Assembly: GCF_900107795.1 (NCBI RefSeq)
Contig: NZ_FNRL01000024.1
Span: 42,598 to 106,597, forward strand
From: Chitinophaga terrae (ex Kim and Jung 2007)
GTDB lineage: Bacteria; Bacteroidota; Bacteroidia; Chitinophagales; Chitinophagaceae
DNA length: 64,000 bases
Direction of reading: 5' to 3'
Shown here: one piece after another, positions 14,844 through 25,993 of the stretch
Layout of the letters: every line of letters begins with the position of its first letter
Numbering within the stretch: position 1 is the first letter of the stretch
Translations under genes and position numbers: made by a program
Notes under the pieces: model-generated
Seen by the model: only the letters and a program-made list of their open reading frames with translations
The model's database searches: none
What the model was told of the DNA's origin: nothing

Positions 14844-16376
14844 CTATTCACTTTGAGGTGTTTTAACTGCATCTGCTCCCAGCACCGCCTGTATATATGG
14901 TTCGGGGTGCAGCAGGTCGTTCGCTATCCTTTCAGATAATACATTGATACGTTGCGCAAAAAATCCTATATACAACGAAAGAACCGCCAGGAATACAACA
15001 GGGGTTATCAGCATTCCCCGCTTCTTCCAGTTCATTCCACTAAAATCATCTGTCAGCTTATTTTCCATCTCCTGTCCCTTCTTCCAAAACACATCTCCCC
15101 ACATCTTCGCCATCACGTACAGGGTAACAAGACTCGCTATTATCATAGCTGCCAACAGGTACCAGGCGCCTGTCGTAAATGTTTCCCTGAATAAATAGAT
15201 CTTAGGCCAGAATCCCGACAACGGCGGAATCCCCACCAACGAGAAAAAAACAACCGAGAACAACAACGATAAGCGCGGGTAATCTTCGTACATCCCTCCC
15301 AGTTCGTCCATGTTCATAGTGCCTCTTATTTTATAGATCAGGCCACTCACGAGGAAAAGGTTTGTTTTAACAATGATGTCATGCACCAGGTAGAATACCG
15401 TTCCGGCCAGCGCCAACCTGGTATACATTCCAATTCCTCCGAGCAGGAAGCCGATATGACAAACGATCAGGTAAGAGAACATCATTCTCATATTCCTTTT
15501 TGTAAGCGCGCCGAAAGCGCCTGTTAAGAGCGTGAGGCTCGCTATTACCAGGAAAACCTGTTTAGTGAAAGGGTCTGGTACAAATATCAGCGTATATACC
15601 CGGATGAGCGCATAGATCCCAACTTTTGTCAGCAATCCGCCAAAAATAGCGGCAATGGCCGATGGCGGGGTATGGTAAGAAGAAGGCAACCAGAAATACA
15701 GCGGGAAAACAGCCGATTTAATACCGAACCCGATAAAGAAGAGCAGCCCTGTTATCTCTACCAATCCCTTATTGGGAATGGCCGACATTTTCAGCGACAG
15801 ATCCGCCATGTTCAGGCTGCCTGTCAAGCCATAGAGGATCGCTATTGCTGTCAGGAACATAACGGATGCCAGGAGGTTCAATGTTACATATTTGATCCCT
15901 CCTTCTACCTGCGGTTTTCTTCCTCCCAATGTCATCAACACAAAAGATGAGATGATGATCACTTCAAACCAGACATACAGGTTAAAGATATCTCCCGCCA
16001 GGAAAGCCCCGTTCAAACCCAGCAACAAGAAATGAAAGATGGGAAAGAAACCGTATTGAATACGTTGCCTGCTGATGCCAACCGTTGAATAAACGCAAAC
16101 GGCCAGGCCTGTGAATCCCGTTAACAGGATCATGGTGCTGCTGAAAACATCTGCAACAAAAGTGATCCCGAACGGAGCCTGCCAGTTGCCCGCCTGCATG
16201 GTCAGGTAACCGGCCCTGTAAGTTTTGATAAAAAGACCTACGCTCAGGCCCATTACCGCCAGGCTGCCCAGTACGCTGATGATGCGCTGCGTATTCACCT
16301 TACGCCAGAAAAATATCAGGAGTACGGCTGTAAACATATGTCCTATGATCGGTAGAATTAAATAACGGTCTGTCAT
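14844..16376 (-). CDS. mrpD: Na+/H+ antiporter subunit D
   Basis: A 510-residue, about 14-helix NuoL/M/N-like subunit that carries a proton pathway. The proton-translocating module is recognisable from W-F-E-V-I-I-I-S-S-F-V-L-M and K-S-A-V-F-P-L-Y-F-W-L-P-S-S-Y-H-T-P-P-S; the latter Lys and the Glu in the former are the key charged residues of this family. It overlaps mrpC by 4 bp (ATGA) and precedes mrpE by 2 bp. Length is normal for MrpD. Confidence 0.95.
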   Translation of the reverse strand: MTDRYLILPIIGHMFTAVLLIFFWRKVNTQRIISVLGSLAVMGLSVGLFIKTYRAGYLTMQAGNWQAPFGITFVADVFSSTMILLTGFTGLAVCVYSTVGISRQRIQYGFFPIFHFLLLGLNGAFLAGDIFNLYVWFEVIIISSFVLMTLGGRKPQVEGGIKYVTLNLLASVMFLTAIAILYGLTGSLNMADLSLKMSAIPNKGLVEITGLLFFIGFGIKSAVFPLYFWLPSSYHTPPSAIAAIFGGLLTKVGIYALIRVYTLIFVPDPFTKQVFLVIASLTLLTGAFGALTKRNMRMMFSYLIVCHIGFLLGGIGMYTRLALAGTVFYLVHDIIVKTNLFLVSGLIYKIRGTMNMDELGGMYEDYPRLSLLFSVVFFSLVGIPPLSGFWPKIYLFRETFTTGAWYLLAAMIIASLVTLYVMAKMWGDVFWKKGQEMENKLTDDFSGMNWKKRGMLITPVVFLAVLSLYIGFFAQRINVLSERIANDLLHPEPYIQAVLGADAVKTPQSE

Positions 16377-16726
16377 ATACTGGTGTCCGGTGTATTAAGG
16401 TCGTTCAGGTCGTCTGTCTGGATCAATGCGTGCACCCGTTTCAGTAATACGATGGCAAACGCCTGCAAACCGAAACTGATAACAATAGCCGTAAGAATAA
16501 GCGACTGCGGCACCGGATCGGCATACACGCCCGTGAGCACCTTGTCGGTTTCCCCGATAATTGGAGGCTTTCCGCGGGTGATCCCTCCCAACAAAAAGAT
16601 CAGCATATTAGCGCCGTTGCCAAGTAAAATGAGACCTATCAGGAGTTTCACCATACTTCGCCTCAGCATCATAAAAATGCCGGTTGCGTAAAGTATCCCT
16701 ATCAATATCAATAACAGCAATTCCAT
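16373..16726 (-). CDS. mrpC: Na+/H+ antiporter subunit C
   Basis: A 117-residue, three-helix NuoK-like subunit. Visible motifs are G-I-F-M-M-L-R-R-S-M-V-K-L-L-I-G-L-I-L-L-G-N-G-A-N-M followed by P-Q-S-L-I-L-T-A-I-V-I-S-F-G-L-Q-A-F-A, as in MnhC. It starts 2 bp after mrpB and overlaps mrpD by 4 bp. Confidence 0.93.
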   Translation of the reverse strand: MELLLLILIGILYATGIFMMLRRSMVKLLIGLILLGNGANMLIFLLGGITRGKPPIIGETDKVLTGVYADPVPQSLILTAIVISFGLQAFAIVLLKRVHALIQTDDLNDLNTPDTSI

Positions 16727-16728
16727 AA

Positions 16729-17142
16729 CTATAAAATGGTTTCCGAGATGGTGAACAGAATGGTAAGCGCAATGCCTATTACCACGAAGAAAACTCCGAT
16801 ATCAAAAAACAACGGAGTGCCCAACAACCCTATTATCGGTATGTGGATGGACAGCCATTCCGCACTCATAAAAGGTTTGCCGGCAAACATCGGCGCCAGG
16901 CCGCTTAACAGCGAAATAGCCAGGCCTGTAGGGATGAAAGCCCCCGGAGGATACCTTAACAACTTCCTCGTGCTCTGCAATCCATTTGCGAACGCATGCA
17001 ACACGAAAGCGATACTCGCAATCAATCCGCCTACAAAACCACCGCCCGGTTTATAATGCCCCCTGAAGAGGATAAACACCGCGAACAGCAGCAGCAAGGG
17101 TAACAGGTAGTTCGAAGCGGTTTTCAGGATAATGCTTTTCAT
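16729..17142 (-). CDS. mrpB: Na+/H+ antiporter subunit B
   Basis: A 137-residue MnhB-domain subunit with four hydrophobic helices. The family motif H-Y-K-P-G-G-G-F-V-G-G-L-I-A-S-I-A is at residues 30-46. It starts 3 bp after mrpA and ends 2 bp before mrpC. Part of the Mrp membrane complex. Confidence 0.93.
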   Translation of the reverse strand: MKSIILKTASNYLLPLLLLFAVFILFRGHYKPGGGFVGGLIASIAFVLHAFANGLQSTRKLLRYPPGAFIPTGLAISLLSGLAPMFAGKPFMSAEWLSIHIPIIGLLGTPLFFDIGVFFVVIGIALTILFTISETIL

Positions 17143-17145
17143 AAT

Positions 17146-19452
<2,307 letters not shown>

Positions 19453-19596
19453 ATCGATGTTTTTGGTGCTTTGATAAATATAACGAAAGACTTGCAGAGT
19501 GCCATAAAAACGCAGTAAAAAGGCGGAGTTCTCCGGGCAAGCATCTATCTTTATACCTTTTAAACAGAATTTAGTTGTAAAAGACTGCTAACAAAA

Positions 19597-20061
19597 ATGT
19601 ATCCTATCTTATTGGCTATCCACTCGCTTGTCCGCTGGCTGGTAGTTATAACGCTTATATTGTCAATATTCCGTGCATATGCTGGCTGGAAGAACCGGAA
19701 AACTTTTTCCCAAAAAGATGAAAGTTTGCTACGTATGACCGTTGGAGTTGCACAACTGCAAATGCTGATCGGTATTGTATTATATTTTGTCAGCCCACTT
19801 GTCCGATATTTTTTCGGTCACCTGAGCAAGGCTATCAAACTACGGGAAATAAGATTTTTCGGGTTGGAACACAGTACTATGATGATCACCTCCGTTATAC
19901 TGATCACAATAGGGGCGGGCTTATCGGCGAAACGTACGGATGATGCGCAGCGATTCCGCACCATCGCCATATGGTTCACCATTGCCTTCATCATTTTGTT
20001 CTTTTCTATTCCATGGCAGTTTTCACCGTTCACACACCGGCCTTTATTCAGATCTTTCTAA
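19597..20061 (+). CDS. Small four-helix membrane protein (possible b-type cytochrome)
   Basis: A 154-residue inner-membrane protein with four hydrophobic segments. Histidines in or next to helices (I-H-S-L-V-R-W-L-V in helix 1 and L-E-H-S-T-M-M in helix 3) could bind heme, as in Bacteroidota proteins often labelled cytochrome B; no CxxCH site exists. The function is unproven. It ends 14 bp before the Crp/Fnr gene, so the two are probably co-transcribed. TATACCTTTT near 19553-19562 resembles a -7 region. Confidence 0.62.
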   Translation: MYPILLAIHSLVRWLVVITLILSIFRAYAGWKNRKTFSQKDESLLRMTVGVAQLQMLIGIVLYFVSPLVRYFFGHLSKAIKLREIRFFGLEHSTMMITSVILITIGAGLSAKRTDDAQRFRTIAIWFTIAFIILFFSIPWQFSPFTHRPLFRSF

Positions 20062-20075
20062 TCCCGTTTTAATCT

Positions 20076-20645
20076 ATGGAGCAGATATTCGACAAGTTAT
20101 TGCCTTACGGAACGCTGTCTGATTCCAGCAAACAGGCATTCTTAGCTATAATGCAGGAAAGAACTGTCAGGAAACATGAGTTCTTCCTGCAGGAGGGCCA
20201 GTTGCCCAGGAATGCCGCCTTTGTGATCAAAGGATTATTCTCGCAGTATTTTACGGATGATGAAGGAAATATTGTTATAAAAAAATTCTTCGCAGAAAAT
20301 GCTTTCATGGCTTCCATCAGCGCCTTGTTGACTAACCAGCCCAGTTTACTTAGTATGAAGGCGTTAGAAACAAGCAGGATATATGAATTTGATTTCCAGG
20401 TGTTCAGGGAACTGATGGAACAGCGTTCAGACCTCTTCAAACTTTATACCTGCTATATAGAGCAGCATTGGATCATTGAGAAAGAACCGCTGGAAGTTGC
20501 GTTCAGGAAAGACAGCGCGGCAACCAGGTATACGGAGTTTGTTAGAAATAATCCTCATTTGATCTCCCGTTTGAAACAACATGAAATAGCTTCGTTCCTG
20601 GGAATTACTCCAACCCAGTTAAGCAGGCTCAAACTCAATCTCTGA
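20076..20645 (+). CDS. Crp/Fnr family transcriptional regulator
   Basis: A 189-residue protein with an N-terminal cyclic-nucleotide-binding-like beta-roll (about residues 15-115: F-F-L-Q-E-G-Q-L-P-R-N-A-A-F-V-I-K-G) and a short C-terminal helix-turn-helix (H-E-I-A-S-F-L-G-I-T-P-T-Q-L-S-R-L). No iron-sulfur cysteines are present, and residues needed to bind cAMP are not obvious. This short type is common in Bacteroidota beside small redox genes. It follows the membrane protein at 19597 and precedes a cupin gene by 73 bp. Confidence 0.88.
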   Translation: MEQIFDKLLPYGTLSDSSKQAFLAIMQERTVRKHEFFLQEGQLPRNAAFVIKGLFSQYFTDDEGNIVIKKFFAENAFMASISALLTNQPSLLSMKALETSRIYEFDFQVFRELMEQRSDLFKLYTCYIEQHWIIEKEPLEVAFRKDSAATRYTEFVRNNPHLISRLKQHEIASFLGITPTQLSRLKLNL

Positions 20646-20718
20646 AATCTCAACATTTGTAAATGTTTTGGAGATCGGGGTCAGCGAACTTTGATCCCGG
20701 AATCAAAACATTATAGAA

Positions 20719-21228
20719 ATGGAAACAAGTTACCTGAAAGATAACCTGAATGGCATTCCCACGATTGTGGAGCCGGCAGCAGGAGAGAAACTGGGCGTTG
20801 CCGGTACTGCTGCGCAGATAGTACTGAAACTGACCAGCGATATCACCAAAGACCAGTTTGGGCTGTATGAAATAACCCTTCCGCCGGGAGTTGTTGGAGC
20901 GCAGTTGCATTACCACAGGTTTATGGATGAAACCTTTATTGTAAAAAAGGGGCAGCTGACCGTGCAGCTTAACGACCGCTCTGTTCAACTGGCCGAAGGA
21001 GGCATTGCATTTGCGCCCCGGTTCACTCCACATGGTTTTTCAAATACCTCGTCTGCGCCGGTAACGCTATATCTCTTATTCAATCCTGGCCAGCAGCGGG
21101 AAGGGTTCTTCAAAGGATTGCAGGAGATACTCAGTGCGCAACCGGTGAACCCGGAGCTTTTCCTGCAATTATACCAGAAGTACGACAGCTTCCCGGTAGA
21201 TGTGCATAATATGTTGCCGAAACAATAA
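20719..21228 (+). CDS. Cupin-domain protein
   Basis: A 169-residue single-cupin protein. Motif 1 is Q-L-H-Y-H-R-F-M-D-E-T-F-I-V-K-K-G and motif 2 is P-R-F-T-P-H-G-F-S-N, giving the usual three-His, one-Glu metal site. Possible roles are small dioxygenase, isomerase or sensor; nothing points to one substrate. It follows the Crp/Fnr gene and ends in a strong hairpin. It is related to the cupin at 22648 (both H-Y-H-R-x-x-x-E-T-F). Confidence 0.85.
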   Translation: METSYLKDNLNGIPTIVEPAAGEKLGVAGTAAQIVLKLTSDITKDQFGLYEITLPPGVVGAQLHYHRFMDETFIVKKGQLTVQLNDRSVQLAEGGIAFAPRFTPHGFSNTSSAPVTLYLLFNPGQQREGFFKGLQEILSAQPVNPELFLQLYQKYDSFPVDVHNMLPKQ

Positions 21229-21232
21229 CAAG

Positions 21233-21281
21233 AACAGGGGTTGTATCAAAGCAGCAGCCTTACTTCAATACAACCCTTGTT
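21233..21281. terminator. Bidirectional terminator hairpin
   Basis: Arms 21233-21246 and 21268-21281 pair at 13 of 14 positions (core GGTTGTAT/ATACAACC) with a 21-nt loop; the plus strand continues into TTATTT. It lies between the convergent cupin and NmrA genes. Confidence 0.6.
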
Positions 21282-21285
21282 TATT

Positions 21286-22164
21286 TCAGGCGCTGAAAAC
21301 TTCATTCGTAAAATGCCCAAAGCTCCTGCTCCCGTTAATATCCAGCCTGTTTGCCTGGTAGTATTCGTTCAGCATGTTTTGCCGGATCGCCACCCCGGCA
21401 TCTATCACATAGGCCTGTGCGGCATCTTTCGAAAAACCGTTCTGCATCAGTCCTTCCAATAGCTGATCATCAGGGAAAAAGGCCCATTGAACCTGCGGAT
21501 TACCAATGGCAGATCCGATAGTTGCAGCGATCTGGCTGCCGTTTTTCACATCGCTGATGATGTGAAAGATATTAACACCCCGGAAGGAAAGATCATCAAG
21601 GTAGCGGAATGCTGCATCAGCAATATCGGCAGGGTGGGTAAGCAGCATATTAACGGAAGGAGGTACATTGTGGCCAATCATACCGCGTTCCTTCACATGA
21701 TGCAGCTGCCCGTAAAAATTGGTGTAAAACATGGCTGGCCGCAGGTGTACCACATTCAGGTCTTTAACCCTGTTAAGTTCGGCCTCCAGGTTAAAAAAAT
21801 TCTCCAGCGGCGCGGCGCCCGAAAGCGGCGTAACAATACTGCTGAGGTTAACCACGTATTGGATACCATGTTCCTGTATTGCAGCGGCATAATTGCCGGC
21901 TACCGTAGCTGAGAATGCGTTATAGTCGGCCATTGAAAAATCAGGGGGGATCATGGTGTACACGGCGTCGGCGCCTTTAAACGCGGTTGTTATAAACTGC
22001 CTGTCTTCCACGGAGCCGATCAATGCGCGGGCGCCAAGGGCTTCTATCTTTGCAGCTTTATCCTGTTTGGAACTTACCACACCTACGGTATGGCCTGCGG
22101 CTATTAATTTTTGGACAAGTGGCCGGCTTATGTTCCCAAGAGAGCCGGTGATAATGATTTTCAT
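21286..22164 (-). CDS. NmrA/SDR-like NAD(P)-binding protein
   Basis: A 292-residue atypical SDR. The N-terminal Rossmann loop is G-S-L-G-N-I-S-R-P-L, followed by V-S-S-K-Q-D-K. Members include quinone reductase QorB and NmrA redox sensors, which bind NAD(P)(H). It diverges from an HxlR regulator across an 82-bp spacer with two palindromes, a typical arrangement for an electrophile- or quinone-induced reductase. A paralog lies at 30626 (same N-terminal layout, I-P-P-x-x-x-A motif). Confidence 0.87.
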   Translation of the reverse strand: MKIIITGSLGNISRPLVQKLIAAGHTVGVVSSKQDKAAKIEALGARALIGSVEDRQFITTAFKGADAVYTMIPPDFSMADYNAFSATVAGNYAAAIQEHGIQYVVNLSSIVTPLSGAAPLENFFNLEAELNRVKDLNVVHLRPAMFYTNFYGQLHHVKERGMIGHNVPPSVNMLLTHPADIADAAFRYLDDLSFRGVNIFHIISDVKNGSQIAATIGSAIGNPQVQWAFFPDDQLLEGLMQNGFSKDAAQAYVIDAGVAIRQNMLNEYYQANRLDINGSRSFGHFTNEVFSA

Positions 22165-22207
22165 AAAAAATGTTGCTTTGATTACGCTGCAATACTACTT
22201 TGATACT

Positions 22208-22237
22208 TACTTTTGTACAAGTACTTACCCTAAAGTA
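22208..22237. promoter_or_regulatory. Tandem candidate HxlR operators
   Basis: Two adjoining inverted repeats of form TACT-N8-AGTA (22208-22223 and 22222-22237) sharing two bases. The first contains the perfect palindrome TTGTACAA. The first also contains TACTTTTG, a good -7 box for the HxlR gene. The spacing suits repression of both divergent genes. The resemblance to YodB-type boxes is from memory of that family. Confidence 0.55.
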
Positions 22238-22246
22238 GGCATTCAA

Positions 22247-22651
22247 ATGACTGACATCAAAGCATCTTCAACAATACAGCAAAATAAGAATACTGTATTC
22301 AGCAATTGCCCGGTCACTTTTGTCATGGATAAGATCGGAGGTTATTGGAAACCTATCCTGTTATTTAATCTTTTAACAGGCGCCAAACGGTATAGTGAGC
22401 TGAGAAGAGCTGTGCCCACTATCACGGAAAAGGTATTGATCCAGCAGTTAAAACAACTGGAGCAGGATGGATTGGTTATTAGAAAATCAAAGCCTGTGGT
22501 GCCTCCACACGTAACCTACGATCTTACAAAAACCGGCAGGGCGTTAAGGCCGGTATTGCATGCTATGGCAACATGGGCGGTTCACAACAGTGGTAAACAG
22601 GGTAAAAGGTTTGCCCGGCAAATGGAGGAATTCCCAGCTGAGCAAAGCTAA
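22247..22651 (+). CDS. HxlR family helix-turn-helix regulator
   Basis: A 134-residue winged-helix regulator. The frame is open much further upstream, but ATG 22247 is chosen because it removes the part overlapping the NmrA gene and gives normal HxlR length. Motifs: C-P-V-T-F-V-M-D-K-I-G-G-Y-W-K-P-I-L-L-F (with the N-terminal Cys used for redox sensing in several HxlR proteins), R-Y-S-E-L-R-R and I-T-E-K-V-L-I-Q-Q-L-K-Q-L-E. Likely represses itself and the NmrA gene. Its last 4 bases overlap the convergent cupin gene. Confidence 0.9.
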   Translation: MTDIKASSTIQQNKNTVFSNCPVTFVMDKIGGYWKPILLFNLLTGAKRYSELRRAVPTITEKVLIQQLKQLEQDGLVIRKSKPVVPPHVTYDLTKTGRALRPVLHAMATWAVHNSGKQGKRFARQMEEFPAEQS

Positions 22652-23190
22652 TTCCTGCAATACTGCGCTAACAGTTTTTCCCTGTACCCTAAAACCGAGG
22701 CAACCAGGTTTAACAGTTGCAGCAGCGGGAGTAACAGAACACCGGGACCAGCCAGGTGCATATCGCTGATCTTTGATACTACCGCCATTACCATCAGGTT
22801 CCTGGGCACTCCTTTATCATCGGTTTTTCCATCGGCGGCTAATCCGTATAAGATACGCAAGGCATCTTCAAATCCCTGGGAGCCGGGAAGTACAACTGTA
22901 GTAAAAACAACAGGGGCTCCGGAGTTGTTGGAAAATCGATGCGCCATGCCTTTTTCCACTGTCAGCTTCTGGCCCGCAGAAAGTACCAGGGTTCTGTTCT
23001 TCAAGGCGATGGTCAGTTCGCCGCTAACGACAACAAACGTTTCTGAAAAATTCCTGTGATAGTGCATGGGAGTTCCTCCTCCCGGCATCAGGGTAACCTG
23101 CAAAGTGGTGATCCGACCGCTGGTTGCTGCGGCGGTTTGTACAAAAGTTACTTCATCTTTAATTACAGGATTGATAATAGTGCTGTTCAT
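22648..23190 (-). CDS. Cupin-domain protein
   Basis: A 180-residue protein with a cupin core at about residues 35-115: M-H-Y-H-R-N-F-S-E-T-F-V-V-V-S-G (motif 1) and G-M-A-H-R-F-S-N (motif 2). The C-terminal 60 residues are less conserved and include a hydrophobic stretch (L-L-L-P-L-L-Q-L-L-N-L-V). Function unknown; possible sensor or small-molecule-binding protein. Convergent with HxlR, overlapping by 4 bp. Confidence 0.82.
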   Translation of the reverse strand: MNSTIINPVIKDEVTFVQTAAATSGRITTLQVTLMPGGGTPMHYHRNFSETFVVVSGELTIALKNRTLVLSAGQKLTVEKGMAHRFSNNSGAPVVFTTVVLPGSQGFEDALRILYGLAADGKTDDKGVPRNLMVMAVVSKISDMHLAGPGVLLLPLLQLLNLVASVLGYREKLLAQYCRN

Positions 23191-23344
23191 ACAGGGGTAC
23201 TGAAAATTTTGGTCTTCTTATCGAATCTCGATTTCAGTACAAATGTACATGTCGTAAAATCCTTATTTACGGGTTATCGACGTATGCAATCTTTGGTAGC
23301 TATACAACATAATTTCGCAGACAAGCGGCATACCGGCAGGCCAT

Positions 23345-23779
23345 CTAAAGCTCCATAAACAGTAACGGAAAGGGTTTACCCATACTATCCTTTTCAGAAC
23401 GGCCTGTTACCTTAAATCCCAGGTGCTGATAAAACCCTACTGCCTGTGTGTTTTGCTCGTTTACATCTACAGCATTTATACCGCGTTCCTGGATGGCGTG
23501 CAGCATTAAAGCTTTGCCCACACCCAGCCCCCTGGCCGCGGGATCAACAAACAGCATTTCCACTTTTTTACCGGCTATTCCTATAAACCCGAGTATTTTT
23601 TCCCGCTCATCTTTGATACAGGATAATTCAACAGCTTTCAGGTATTCATTTAAGATCAAAGGCCTGAAAAACTGTATATCCGCCTCCGATAAAAAATCGT
23701 GCGTCGCTCTTACAGACGCTTCCCATACATTGGTGAGCTGTAAATATTCGTGCGCGGCTACCGATCTGATATTGTACAT
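23345..23779 (-). CDS. GNAT family N-acetyltransferase
   Basis: A 144-residue GNAT protein. The acetyl-CoA loop is A-A-R-G-L-G-V-G-K-A-L-M at about residues 84-95, preceded by K-V-E-M-L-F-V-D-P and followed by V-D-V-N-E-Q-N and F-Y-Q-H-L-G-F-K-V. The substrate (small amine or protein N-terminus) cannot be told. It starts 27 bp after the AraC gene on the same strand, so it may share its transcript. Confidence 0.88.
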   Translation of the reverse strand: MYNIRSVAAHEYLQLTNVWEASVRATHDFLSEADIQFFRPLILNEYLKAVELSCIKDEREKILGFIGIAGKKVEMLFVDPAARGLGVGKALMLHAIQERGINAVDVNEQNTQAVGFYQHLGFKVTGRSEKDSMGKPFPLLFMEL

Positions 23780-23806
23780 AAATTTCTCTTTAGAGGGTTA
23801 ACCTGG

Positions 23807-24748
23807 TCAATTAAACGAGGAGCGGAATGCCATAGGCGTTTGAGCAGTTTTGCTTTTAAACAGTTTGCTGAAACTTTGCGGATGTTCGAAACCTAACTCG
23901 TAGGCGATTTCGCTGACAGACAAGTCGGTGGTTAAAAGTTTTTCCTTTGCTTTCTCGATCAGTTTTTCATGGATCAACTGTTGCGTGTTTTGCCCCGTCA
24001 GGGAGCGCAGCATATCACTCAGGTAGCTGGGCGAAAGATGCAATTGGTCTGCCAGGTATTGAACAGTTGGGGTGCCCTGGTGCAATGACCTTGACCCGGA
24101 GAAATAATCTTCCAATATGGCTTCAAGATTTTGCAGCAGAGAATTATTAACCTGTTTGCGCGTGATAAACTGTCGTTTGTAGAACCGGTGCGCATAGCTC
24201 AGCAACAGGTCGATCTGGGAGATGATAATATCCTGGCTGATCTCATCGATCCTATTATTTAGCTCATCTTCAATATTCCTGAAAAGAGCTATAATAACTT
24301 CCTTTTCCTTGGCCGACAAATGAAGCGCTTCGTTAACCGAGTAAGAAAAATAGTTGTATTGTTTAATCTTCTGCGCCAAGGGGGAATTCAGCAGGAAATC
24401 AGGGTGTATGAGTAACGTGATCTGCTGGTTAAGGCACCTGCTCTCATTATTTCCGGGTTCATTTTCCGCACCGCCGATAACCTGGTTTGGTGCAGCAAAT
24501 AACAGCCCGCCTTCGTTGTAGTCGTAATACGTTTGCCCGTATTTTACAGAACAGCTTCCTGCATGCGGCCGAAGAGATATTTTATAAAAGCTCAGTACAT
24601 GAGGTTGATGAATGGGTTGCAGGTTCCACTCCTTATCCAGGCCGTTGATTAGAGTGATCAACGGATGTTGCGGAGGTGGAAAGCCGGCAGCGCTCATCGC
24701 TTCCGACAACGATTCATATTTCACCGGTGCGTGTTCGCTCTTCTTCAT
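23807..24748 (-). CDS. AraC family transcriptional regulator
   Basis: A 313-residue regulator with an N-terminal sensing region (about 1-200) and two C-terminal helix-turn-helix motifs (T-V-Q-Y-L-A-D-Q-L-H-L-S-P-S-Y-L-S-D-M-L and L-S-V-S-E-I-A-Y-E-L-G-F-E-H-P-Q-S-F-S). It is strikingly similar to the AraC protein at 31522, both at the start (P-P-x-H-P-L-I) and in the DNA-binding end. It lies 86 bp downstream of an SDR gene on the same strand and probably regulates oxidoreductase genes. Confidence 0.9.
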   Translation of the reverse strand: MKKSEHAPVKYESLSEAMSAAGFPPPQHPLITLINGLDKEWNLQPIHQPHVLSFYKISLRPHAGSCSVKYGQTYYDYNEGGLLFAAPNQVIGGAENEPGNNESRCLNQQITLLIHPDFLLNSPLAQKIKQYNYFSYSVNEALHLSAKEKEVIIALFRNIEDELNNRIDEISQDIIISQIDLLLSYAHRFYKRQFITRKQVNNSLLQNLEAILEDYFSGSRSLHQGTPTVQYLADQLHLSPSYLSDMLRSLTGQNTQQLIHEKLIEKAKEKLLTTDLSVSEIAYELGFEHPQSFSKLFKSKTAQTPMAFRSSFN

Positions 24749-24834
24749 ATCTACAAAAATATAGTAAAAACAAATGTTTCCAATCGGTTAACCTAACAGC
24801 CGATGCCAAAATAGGCCCGGCTGTTATTGGTAAT

Positions 24835-25695
24835 TTATCCTTGTGCCGCGTTAGATACAGCTTCCCATTCTTCCCAGGTCTTTAACCGGTTAGCATATGC
24901 TGCGCGGATCTCCGGCAAATTATGACGGCCCAGTGATAAACGCAGCGGAGGTTCAGCAGCATCAACTACCTTAAGGATTGCGCCGGCTGTGGCATTAGGG
25001 TTGCCTCGTTCCATACTGCCCAGTCCCTGGATTATCTTATTTCGCAAACCTTCGTAAACAGGCAGGCTGTTTTCATCTGTTAATGAAGCCTGGCTGCCAA
25101 ACTCTGTAGCATAAGCGCCCGGTTCGATGATGGTAACGTTGATGCCAAATTGTTTCACTTCCATTGACAGGCTTTCGTGTATGGCTTCAAACGCCCATTT
25201 CGAAGAACAGTAGTAGCCAATCAGCGGATGCGCCACATGCCCGAGTCCGCTTGACGTGCCCAGGATATGCCCTTTGCCTTGTTTGCGCAGTAAGGGCAAT
25301 GCTGCCTTGATCACAGAAACCGGGCCCAGTACGTTTGTTTCGTACAAAGCGCGGATATCGTCCAGGCTTGCTTCTTCGATAGTTCTGACGAGAGGGTACC
25401 CGGCATTATTGAGCACTATATCCAGCCTGCCGAAATATGCATGTGCAGCTTCCACAGCGTATTTTGCCTGTTCAGGATTGGTAACATCCAATGCCAGCGT
25501 GAGAACATTATTGCCATACTTTTCTTTCAGATCAGCAAGGCTTTCCGGATTACGCGCTGTAGCGGCAACTTTATCGCCCCGTTCCAGCGCTGCTTCCGTC
25601 CATATGCGTCCAAAGCCCCGGGAAGAGCCAGTGATAAACCATACTTTTCCTGTGTTATTTGCGGCATTTGCCGAGCTTCTGTTTTGTTGTTCCAT
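24835..25695 (-). CDS. SDR family oxidoreductase
   Basis: A 286-residue classical SDR. The start at 25695 gives M-E-Q-Q-N-R; an upstream start at 25749 would add 18 unlikely residues. Cofactor loop T-G-S-S-R-G-F-G-R near residue 22, N-N-A-G near 98, catalytic Tyr-Lys in Y-Y-C-S-S-K near 160, and a long substrate-loop tail. Resembles the group often induced by AraC regulators in Bacteroidota. Encoded upstream of the AraC gene at 23807, same strand. Confidence 0.88.
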   Translation of the reverse strand: MEQQNRSSANAANNTGKVWFITGSSRGFGRIWTEAALERGDKVAATARNPESLADLKEKYGNNVLTLALDVTNPEQAKYAVEAAHAYFGRLDIVLNNAGYPLVRTIEEASLDDIRALYETNVLGPVSVIKAALPLLRKQGKGHILGTSSGLGHVAHPLIGYYCSSKWAFEAIHESLSMEVKQFGINVTIIEPGAYATEFGSQASLTDENSLPVYEGLRNKIIQGLGSMERGNPNATAGAILKVVDAAEPPLRLSLGRHNLPEIRAAYANRLKTWEEWEAVSNAAQG

Positions 25696-25993
25696 CTTAA
25701 AATCTGTTTGATTTGTGGAACAAAATTCCGGAGATATCACCTGTTGCAAGTAGCCTAATCGGGGTACTTTGTAGGCTAATTGAGGATAACCTGCCAGGTA
25801 TAAGGATAATTAACTGCCGCCGGCGGAAGTACATACAAAAAAAAGAATGATGGTTGCCAAACAACTGGGAAGACAAAACCAGTATGGGTCGCCAATCTGA
25901 TCGGACCCCGAACAAAATATGACAGAATGACAATTGATGCGCCGGCAACGGGAGATACCATCCCTGTTCTTATTATAACATAGGTCTGGCTAA

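Noticed and set aside
25750..25993. Possible missing start of the PA14/T9SS gene
   Set aside because: Stop codons in all frames and no signal peptide or PA14 continuation; the in-frame TAA at 25991 shows that the gene is cut.
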